Source: Pempheris klunzingeri
Taxonomy: Eukaryota > Chordata > Actinopteri > Acropomatiformes > Pempheridae
Reading direction: 5' to 3'
Assembly: GCF_042242105.1 (NCBI RefSeq)
Contig: NC_092028.1
Span: 15,455,338-15,519,337, forward strand
Length of the DNA: 64,000 nt
Positions 54,060 to 64,000 of this stretch are shown in pieces. The notes below the pieces were generated by a model, which worked only from the letters and a program-made list of their open reading frames with translations, made no database searches and was not told the origin of the DNA. How positions within the stretch are numbered: the first letter of the stretch is position 1; the number at the start of each line of letters is the position of its first letter. The position numbers and the translations under genes were made by a program.

Positions 54060-54480
54060 AGCTTTTTGTGAGTTTGTGAATGTGCGAAGCATTGACAGTG
54101 GGGTCCATAATGAAGCCTTCACCAGACACCACACGCCTCAGAAATCTCACCTTCCTTCTAAGGCAGCGGACGTGGTCCTCAAAGCTGGGTCTGAGGACCA
54201 GGTTATCGTCCAGGTGTGGTTGACACATGACTCCTCTCAAGCCGTATAAGCACTCATCCATGTTCATCTGGAATTCCGCAGGAGCTGCACTCAAGCCAAA
54301 TGGGATTCTTACCCATTGGTAGAGACCCCAGGGTGTTACAAAAGCAGTCAGGGCCTGACTTTCCTCACTGAAAAACCCGTGGTGGTAAGCTTTCCCTTGA
54401 TGCCACACTTTGGAACCAACATGTATGTCTTCTTTACTGGGACGGTGTCACGCAGCATGATGTGAAGCTCCATGGAAGGG
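54060..54480 (-). mobile_element. Ty3/gypsy LTR retrotransposon fossil, reverse-transcriptase part
   Basis: The minus strand carries part of a gypsy-type reverse transcriptase, including the [15 protein letters not shown] region and the active-site region. It is a broken fragment of one domain, without recognisable LTRs, gag or integrase nearby, and looks old. Confidence 0.7.
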
Positions 54481-55150
54481 ATTGAGCCCATGTCATCAGC
54501 AGCTAACCAAACTATGGTTTGTTTAATTTTCTCCTTTCCTCATTAATGAGACATACCTGGGCATCTGAGTTGAGTCTCATAATGTTTCTACCGGAACTGC
54601 ATCCAACTAACGATGGATGATGCATCATTCACAAATAAGGGTCAGGAGTCTTGTTTTGGGCCTGGGTGGAAGGTAGTTTTCAGGCTGCATGTTTTACGCA
54701 AGATAATGTCATCAAAAGCCTTTTATAATTCATCATACCTAATCTTGTCTGACATTTCTAACTTTTCTTATAAATTTAGACAGCAAATGTGATGCAGGGA
54801 CTTTAAAGGGTCTGAGGCATATACTCTGCAATAACATAAACTAAGACGTTTAATTACAATTCCATTACAGGTAGATGAATAAAAGGCCAGCACACTTTGA
54901 TGTCACATCTTAAATACATTTATTAATCCATTCCAGGTACCTGATAGATTAAACACACACAATTAATAGCCAGCTTCAGCTGTCTGTCCACCAAACGCAT
55001 GCTTATTATAACATCACACCAACAGGGAGAGCAGCAGGCAGGTACAGAATATTTGAGGTTTCTGGTCTTTGCATCAAACAATCTGGAAAGTCAGGATTTC
55101 CATGAGAAACCCATTATTCAAGGAAGGACAGATGGCCGTCGTCGTGTATG
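54481..55150. other. Intergenic DNA downstream of parvalbumin D
   Basis: No gene is seen. It may include part of the parvalbumin D 3' UTR if the signal nearest the stop codon is not used. Confidence 0.4.
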
Positions 55151-55156
55151 TTTATT
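55151..55156 (-). promoter_or_regulatory. Poly(A) signal candidate of parvalbumin D
   Basis: Minus strand AATAAA only 3 nt beyond the TAA stop codon (55162-55160). If used, the 3' UTR would be about 20-30 nt. Another TTTATT lies near 54920. Confidence 0.4.
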
Positions 55157-55159
55157 CTC

Positions 55160-57091
<1,932 letters not shown>

Positions 57092-57678
57092 GGTCCTCTG
57101 TAGCTGCCTGAGGGTTGCAAAACCACACGCACGGAGGAAATGCAAAGTGACAGTAAATGAAACTGGTGCAGGTGTTTTTTGCTGTCAGGTAACAGCCTCT
57201 GTCAGATAATAACAGTCAGAGATGGGTGGACTAAACATTATTCCTCTGTTGGTAGTCTTCAAGGGCACCAGCACAGTCAAAAACAAGTTGCTGAGTTGTA
57301 CCTTTTATCAGTAGGGCTGTACCATTTTGACAGTAAGATGCAACCATATGAACAAAAGATATAACTCTGAATTGTTTTCTCAGAGAGAAATTGATATATT
57401 TCATTATAAGACATGGTATACATTTCATGAGCACTGACTGGTGATCCAAGCTTTATTGAACAAAATGGAAGAATTTCCTTTAAACTGAGAAAGTTGTTGC
57501 AACTTAAAGGAGCAAACAAAAATAGGACTGAGCATCCTATTTTATATCCCCCCCCCCCTCCTCCTCCTCTAAAGCAAAAGAATTGAGATGCTCCAAGGCA
57601 CAAACACTCACAGAACTGCCAGATATCATCACACAAACATCGCCGTGCACATGAATTTGCAAAAAGCTTGGTACTCAC

Positions 57679-57722
57679 CGTGCTTCGGGTGAGGTTCGCA
57701 CTCTCGGAAGCCTATGATCTGC
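57679..57722 (-). other. Parvalbumin D non-coding exon 1 (approximate 5' end)
   Basis: Placed from the donor site and a weak TATA-like TTATAGG (minus strand) at 57749-57755. Confidence 0.5.
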
Positions 57723-57748
57723 AGATCTCTGCCTCTCTTGCTTTGTGC

Positions 57749-57755
57749 CTATAAG
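57749..57755 (-). promoter_or_regulatory. Weak TATA-like element of parvalbumin D
   Basis: Minus strand TTATAGG at about the right distance from exon 1; weaker than those of A, B and C. Confidence 0.45.
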
Positions 57756-58857
57756 CCACTAACACTCTCTTGCAGCTTCGTGATCCAGAGTGCAAGAAGC
57801 AACCTGACGTATCTGTCCTCAAACCCAGGGAGATTTCCCCCCCACACCACAGAGTGCCTCCTCCTCCTTCATCAGTTAATCAGAGCAGATAATTTTCTCA
57901 CTGAGATTGTTTTGCAAACATAGGAAACATTTTTTTTAAACACAATAAAAAGTAATGATATCCCAACCTGATAATCATAAATATAAATGTATTTTCATCA
58001 GTGCAAATGTCCTACAGTCATACAATATTTATCCTACCACTTCAGGTGTTAATACTACTGCTACAACAACTGATGCTATTACCATTGGCATCATTGTCGT
58101 TGTTAATATCAATATGACAAAAAACTGAAGCAGGTGAGCTCAGGAAATGCAAAACTTTTCAGTAGATGAGATGAATGTGGTAAGTATCAATCAGCCATGT
58201 GTGTTCTTAATCTCAGTATTAATTATGTCCGCTAACTTTAAAAACATGTAATGAAGACACTGTGTAAACAAGTGAATTTGCAATTTTCATATTTCAGCTA
58301 TATAAAACAGTGGGTAAAGATGTAAAATATTGTGTGCTATGGCTTGAAAGTCATTAAAACATCATCGTATCGGAAAAAAAACATAGTTAGAGGTATTGCT
58401 GTTTTTAAGTGAGATAAATAGCCTATGACAAATGGACTCTTCAAGAGCATTTTCTGTACATACATTTCCTGTATGTGTAGCTATTGTGATCACTTTTTTC
58501 TTTTTTTTAAAAGAGTGTTTCATTATGAGGGATAACACGTTTCCCAGAAAATCTAATCCAAAGGCCAAAGATATTCATATGAAATCACTCGAGAGAAAAT
58601 GAGAGAAAAAAAACACAAGAAATAGATCGTGATGCTTTTGCCAGCATCAGTGCACCAGTCAAACTGGCCTCATCCACTCTCCGCTCAGTAGTTTATGGCT
58701 GCCGTAAATCCAGACATAAACATTTATTATAGACAGGTCGTCTTTCTTAAACAGTACTGCGTGCCTCACGTGGTTGGCGAGTGACTGGATGTAAAACGCT
58801 TTCTTCAGCTTTGATACAAAGCACTGGATTTACATGACTGATAATAAAGCTCGAAGC
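57756..58857. other. Intergenic DNA between parvalbumin D and the next gene
   Basis: AT-rich with no gene seen. Parvalbumin D and the plus-strand gene at 59362 are divergently arranged, so this stretch may hold control elements for both. Confidence 0.4.
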
Positions 58858-58990
58858 TGATTGGCCCCGTGTGAGGTATTCTTTGTTGTGATTGGCTGGG
58901 ATACTTGTCAATCATTCGAAGGTTTCCGCCTCATTCCGTGACGTAACGTTGTACAGGAACATGGCGCTTTGGAGGAGAGGTGTTTCATGA
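58858..58990 (+). promoter_or_regulatory. Promoter of the plus-strand gene starting at 59362
   Basis: Two inverted CCAAT boxes (GATTGGC, about 58858-58864 and 58890-58896), a CRE-like TGACGTAA at 58939-58946 and a YY1-like ACATGGCGC at about 58959-58967 lie within 110 bp, with no TATA box. This is a typical housekeeping promoter. An ATG at 58961 opens a nine-codon upstream frame ending in TGA at 58990, if transcription starts before it. Confidence 0.55.
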
Positions 58991-59361
58991 CAGTCAGGGC
59001 ATTGATTAATTTCCTTTAGCTATGTTGATTGAAATAGCTTTAGGGAACATACCGCGAATATGATAGGTCGTGAAAGGTGATCGCTCCTTTTGTCTCTATG
59101 GACAACGGAACACTATATTTCGCTGCGGTGTTTGCTGTCGTCAGCTGAAACTGTTAGCGTTGATATGCTAGCTGAGGCTAGTTAGCTGGCTAATAGTAAG
59201 TCGCTAACGTCAAACAGACAAAATATGCTTGTTTATGTAGCTCACACTGGTGTTAAACTGCTTCTCAATGATTAAAACACTTCGGTTAGCAGCACACCAG
59301 CCATTTACTGTTTAGGACGACGATTCCAAGCAGCTAGCATTTTGTTAGCTAAGCTAGTAGG

Positions 59362-59464
59362 ATGAAGAGCCGCCATGGATATGTTTTGTTGCTGGCCAGT
59401 GGGATTTTTCTGTCGGCGTTCTGGCTGTCTGAAGGTGCCCCTCTTCTGTATCCTCACAAATCAG
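59362..59464 (+). CDS. First coding exon of a signal-peptide protein, probably lmtk2 (lemur tyrosine kinase 2)
   Basis: From ATG 59362 the exon reads 34 codons to a CAG|GTGAGA donor at 59464, leaving phase 1. The peptide MKSRHGYVLLLASGIFLSAF continues WLSEGAPLLYPHKS: a short basic n-region, a hydrophobic core of about 15 residues and a plausible cleavage near SEG-AP, that is, a signal peptide or signal anchor. LMTK2 has a first exon of this kind, ending in a mature start rich in A, P and L, and human LMTK2 lies beside OCM2, an oncomodulin gene, so position next to the parvalbumin cluster supports the name. No kinase exon is in the window. An ATG in a perfect GCCGCCATGG context at 59375 is in another frame. 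The identity is an inference. Confidence 0.5.
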
Positions 59465-62400
59465 GTGAGACAGCTGACAAGCTTCATGCTGAGACACACC
59501 TGAGCGACTGTTTCTTCACTCACTTCAACTCTTGTCCATCCAGCTGCTTAGCTAGCAGGTGTCTCTGTTAGCCAGTGTTTCCTGGGGTTAGCTGTTGCTA
59601 AACAGCAGCTAAAAGCTAACAACACAACAACCTGCCTGCATTTCCTGCTAACCAGTGAATTGTTGTGAGTGTGCGGTTACCTGCATTACCTGGCTGTTAT
59701 TTCTTTCAAGGAATCTACAGGATGACACTTGCACTGTGTGTCTGTATGGGCTGGTAAATCTTTTAATAATTCTCAGGACCAATAACAAACTTGTGAGCAC
59801 AAAAACATTACACTTTCCTCCACCAGAGCTCCAAAAATACTTATTAACCACATAGTTTGATTCTGATTGATAATTAACGCAAATAAATCTGCATCCAGGT
59901 AGCTGTGGTGTGTCTAGAGCCTATTACAGAGGGGCAGGTACAGAGGTGATTAACCTTTCAGTTGGGTTGGTCCAGTTATTGACATTTAACTAAGTTTATG
60001 GTACAATGGGCTGGATGTTGCCCAACCAGCATGGAAACACTGTTTCTTATTGTTTTGAAGTTAACCCTGAATGAACCTCTGATGTTGATTATAGTGCCAA
60101 TTCTTTTTTCCTACGTCGCAGGTTTTGTCATGGGCGTAGTCATTTGATTGTATATGCTATATTATATATGCTATGTTATTAAAACCAAGAAAATCCAGCT
60201 TAAGACAGAATTAAAGAAATGGGAACAAATTGATAGTATAAACGAAAAATTACATTTCATGATCGTTCATGATTGATGGAAATCATTGAATTCATTTGTC
60301 AAATAAAAGAAATTTAAATATTTAGTTTCGTTCATTTCACCACATTGTTAATTGATTTACATTGGGAGGTTTAAGCTATTTTCACTGTTTTCCAGACAAA
60401 ATTTTGAATTTTTGTCTATCAATAAATGATACATCAATTCAAGTAGATTAATCCATTACAAAAGTAACAAGACAGAGGCAAGGAAATGGTTTCAGTGTTT
60501 TCATGCTTCTCAGAGCAAGTGGCTCAGTCACCACGGCCTCTCCTGGAATAATTTAACCTGTTTCTTCATGAAGAAATGAATGAATGACAGTGAATATGCT
60601 GAAGTGATTGGTAATGTGTAACATAACACATTCCAAGCTTATCAGCACCAGTCAATGATTAGCAACTGTGCTGTTTGCTTAATCATAAGACAGCATACAG
60701 GAAACTGATGTTGCAGCTTTTTATACCTTTTATTACATAGCAACCTGTTCTTTGGCCCACTTCCTCGTTCTTAATTTTCCACTGTGCATAGATGTGGTAC
60801 AGTAAGACCCGATTGTTTAAAGTTTTGATTTAGGTTATTCCTTGTGGCTGAGATCACACATAAAGGAATAACTGCAAAGTCTCTGTCGCAAAGCCTGTCT
60901 TCAGGTGACATGCTGTTAATGCAAATCAAACAAGGGTAAAGGTAAACAGGTGTGTTTTAACTGTAGTAACAGCCAGGTTGTAGTGGCATGTTTAGTCTGT
61001 AGATCAACGTGGACATTGACCTTAACCTACGGCTACACTGTTCAGCAATTCCACCTCAGGCTGTGGGGATGTTGCTTTTACAAAATCACCTATCCGTTAT
61101 GTTGCTGTCAGGGACTCCAGTCAGAGCGCCTTTGCTCCAATTTTACACCAAATATCTTTTATTTTTGCAAAAAATCCAAAAAACAAACAACAACAAAAAG
61201 GCAAAAGAGAATGCATGCAGATGTTGACTGCTTTATATGATGTTGTTCTCTTTGTTTTAGCAGTTGAAACATTGTTGATTTGTAGTTGAAAATGACAGGA
61301 CATAGCCTTGCAAATATTGATCCTTACATGGGCAGTCATAAGTATTGGCTGCTTCAGACCCATGGCCTCTATGTTTGATTGATGAGGCTTTGTGCTTCCA
61401 GACAGACAATTCTAAGCCAAACCCAAACATGTCTGCCAGACAATGCCATCCTTCATCCTCTATGTATCTGAAACTGCAGACTTCCACTGTTGCGCACACT
61501 GGTGGGTGAAAACTGGAAAAATGGGTCAGCTCCCCCTCTTCGTGAATGCCTACTGAAATATGCAGTGGAACCGAAATAAGACCTGGCAGCTCCCTGCCGT
61601 ATTAGTCCCAAAAACCAGTTGAGTCATTTGGTGAGGCCTGCCAAGTCATAATATGAACCCATGACTCAGATAAGGCCTAACTGAAGAGAACTGATCCCAT
61701 GTAGAGCCGCCGTGACCCAGCTCCTGTTTTTTCTGTCTAGCTGCTGCTGCAGCCTCTCTGTGAGTCCTGCACTGCCTGGAACCCTGTTGATCTGCTGAAG
61801 CAGACAGGGGGGGTGTTTGAATCAAAAAGCTGCCCGCAATTACAACCAAATGTTTTTCACAGGATTGTGATGAAGTCAAGCTTCGGCTTTAGTAAAGCCA
61901 GTTGGAATTCTCTCACAGCGGCCTAAAACAGATGCTCATTTTGTGAGCTGAAATCGTAGATGTTGGAAATGTTTTACACACAAATAACATGTTTTAGATC
62001 TGCCTGGAAAGACGTTATTAAGTCTTCGTGCATTGGCTTGCTCTTGATTTCATTTTGACAGTTCTCGCAGGTCTAGAATTTTCAAATGTCATACCGGAGT
62101 CAATTTCATACCGGAGTGGTCTTATGGTCGGATTTGTGGATGACCCCATTCAGGGGGTTTCCGTGTCTGGGTATGATGCTGTGGGAGGCAACTGTGACAT
62201 GGAAGCAGGGAGATGATGTCATGCAGTAGATATTGTTTCCTGTTGTAAATCTTTAGAGATTTGATATAGCTCAACCACCAGCTCAACTAACACTTCACAG
62301 AAAAGTGGTGAAAAATGGAGATTTAGACCAAAAATTTATTTATCTTTGTGTATGTAGTGTATCTTCACTGGAAAGCTTTTACTGAACTTACTTCTGATGG

Positions 62401-64000
62401 AGCAGGGAAAGCCCAACCAGCGGTGTGTCTGCCTTTTGTTCACCCTACTGTGACCTTGTTTCTTCCCTCCAGACAATGTTAATTCCTCTGGATTGCTCTC
62501 CATATGTCGTCATGTTTACGCTGTGGCTGTGATATTTGTTGTAATGTGTCATATCTGGAGATTATGTTAAGTGCTGATTGAATAGTCTGACTTACAACAA
62601 GCTTAAATAATTTTGAAAAATTGTGTAGCCTGTGGTTTTTATTGATGCGTGTTAAGTAGATTTAGTCTATTAGGTTCATCTGCAGCAATTTTCCTCTGTA
62701 CTCCTGTTCCTCACAGGTCCAATTGCACCACAAAGAAATTGTGTTTAACCTTCAGTAGCCCATATAACACTCACCAAGGCATGCCCCTCCCTCCTGATGT
62801 CGATGATAAATTGCTAAGTAGGAAATATAACTTTAATTTAACAGGTGTAAGTACATACCTGCATTTAGAGCTACATCCACTGGGCCTGTGTCCTGACTAT
62901 GGACCCATTTAATTTTTAATTCCTCTTCTCATCAATATTTCACCGTAGAGGCTGTTTCTCTTTTGCAATCTTTAGTACGGAGGAGAGGTTTCTGGAAATA
63001 ATCCAGTGGAAAAGGCCATCACTTAGGGATGGGTAAAATATCAGTGTTTGAGGTATTTCAGCTGACCGCAGTTTGCATCACAGTAAATGTCTTTTGGCTT
63101 TTCCTCAAAGCTAAGTTGTCTGTGGTGTCTTTGGCTGGACATGATCTGGAGATGTACACTAACCAGGGACAACACAATTTTACAATTTACTATGCTTTGG
63201 AGTTATTGTTTAATATGTTTTCATGTAAGACATTTGTAAAAAGTCAGCATACATGGAAGAATTTTATTTTGATCATAAGTAAAGAGGCCATATGAAGCAG
63301 CCCAGTCTATTTTTGTCAGTGATAGCTTGGTGGACTGGGGTAGACATGAAATGAATCTCAATCTTGGCTGACACTTTAGATCATATCTAATGCTCCCCAG
63401 GGAGATGAAGTGATTGCTGTTCATCTCATCAGCCCTCTGACGGGCCGTGCTGTCTGGATACACAACTGTTCCATCTGATCAGACCTGACTTGTTGGAAGA
63501 TCACTGCTCAGCATGTTTCAGGCCCTAGAAGTCCTTACCTCAGGTTAATTTCAAGGGAATATTTTATTCATGATTTGGGCGAAGGCAGGACTTGATGCCA
63601 GATTAATTCAGTTTTTCACAAGACCGTTAGTACTGAGGGTTTGAACTGAGTTATGTAATGGCTATTTCTGGTCCAACAAAAGTGATCTTACAGGTCTGTG
63701 TCTGGAGGTGATGTTGTCAGACACTTCAAAGACAAACCGTTTGAGTGGGCATACTTTGAATGGGCACAAATGCCTGGAAGGATTGCACTACAGCCGTTAC
63801 GGCCTGGTCATCACCTGTTCTCGGCTGCCGGCTGAGACGATCTACCAGACCAATTCCCAAGCTTTTTGTAGCTAGTAGTCATTTTGACTCTGTGAACAGG
63901 GCTCAGGTTTAGAAATGCCAGAATCAAGGTTTTTTAGAGATAACTGTCCACACTGAACTTCCAAAATGGTGAAATCTTTCTGTCGGCAAACATCAGCTTT
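59465..64000 (+). other. Intron 1 of the lmtk2-like gene, running off the window
   Basis: No second coding exon (for LMTK2 one would expect the transmembrane segment) was recognised. The open frames on both strands are short and featureless. A long first intron is usual for this gene. Confidence 0.45.

Noticed and set aside
57756-57900. MEF2 site upstream of parvalbumin D
   Set aside because: No match to YTAWWWWTAR on either strand in the expected interval.

Overview
The window is vertebrate nuclear DNA, almost certainly from a percomorph teleost. The evidence is multi-exon genes with GT/AG introns, fish-type parvalbumins, abundant (CA)n, (GATA)n and (CT)n microsatellites, and several short interspersed repeats that I recognise as common in spiny-rayed fish genomes. 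The host genes could be read exon by exon from conserved protein sequence and splice sites. Paralogue letters (a/b) cannot be decided from this window.

Layout. 1-5.4 kb is intergenic or 3'-flanking DNA with interspersed repeats. 5.46-17.03 kb (minus strand) holds a complete four-exon AMPA-receptor auxiliary subunit gene, cacng4, with an 8.7 kb first intron. 20.2-22.5 kb (plus strand) holds a two-exon BED-finger/hAT transposase-derived gene. Its reading frame is open, its zinc finger is completed by splicing, and its predicted catalytic glutamate is replaced by glutamine. 25.35-28.07 kb (minus) is a complete four-exon aimp2, the scaffold of the multi-tRNA-synthetase complex, with a TATA-less ETS/CRE-type promoter. 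28.3-35.8 kb is intergenic with decayed repeats.

35.8-57.7 kb (minus) is a tandem cluster of four parvalbumin/oncomodulin genes, here called A, B, C and D in order of rising coordinate. All share the same exon plan: a non-coding exon 1, then coding exons of 61, 133, 110 and 23-26 bp. A looks like the oncomodulin/CPV3-like type. B and C are close muscle-type beta-parvalbumins, and D is divergent. Genes A, B and C each have a TATA box with a MEF2-type site about 100 bp upstream, and B and C also share an adjacent E-box block; D lacks this. The 47-55 kb gap between C and D is crowded with transposon remains: an L2-type LINE tail, a broken endogenous retrovirus piece, a triplicated LINE reverse-transcriptase segment and a broken Ty3/gypsy piece.

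At 59.36 kb (plus) a signal-peptide-coding first exon starts a gene that runs off the window. By position next to the parvalbumins it is probably lmtk2, since human OCM2 and LMTK2 are neighbours. The order aimp2 - oncomodulin/parvalbumin cluster - lmtk2 recalls genes on human chromosome 7, while cacng4 is on human chromosome 17, so its presence here is a fish-specific arrangement. The genes do not form one pathway. The parvalbumins form a functional family of cytosolic calcium buffers that probably share muscle control elements.
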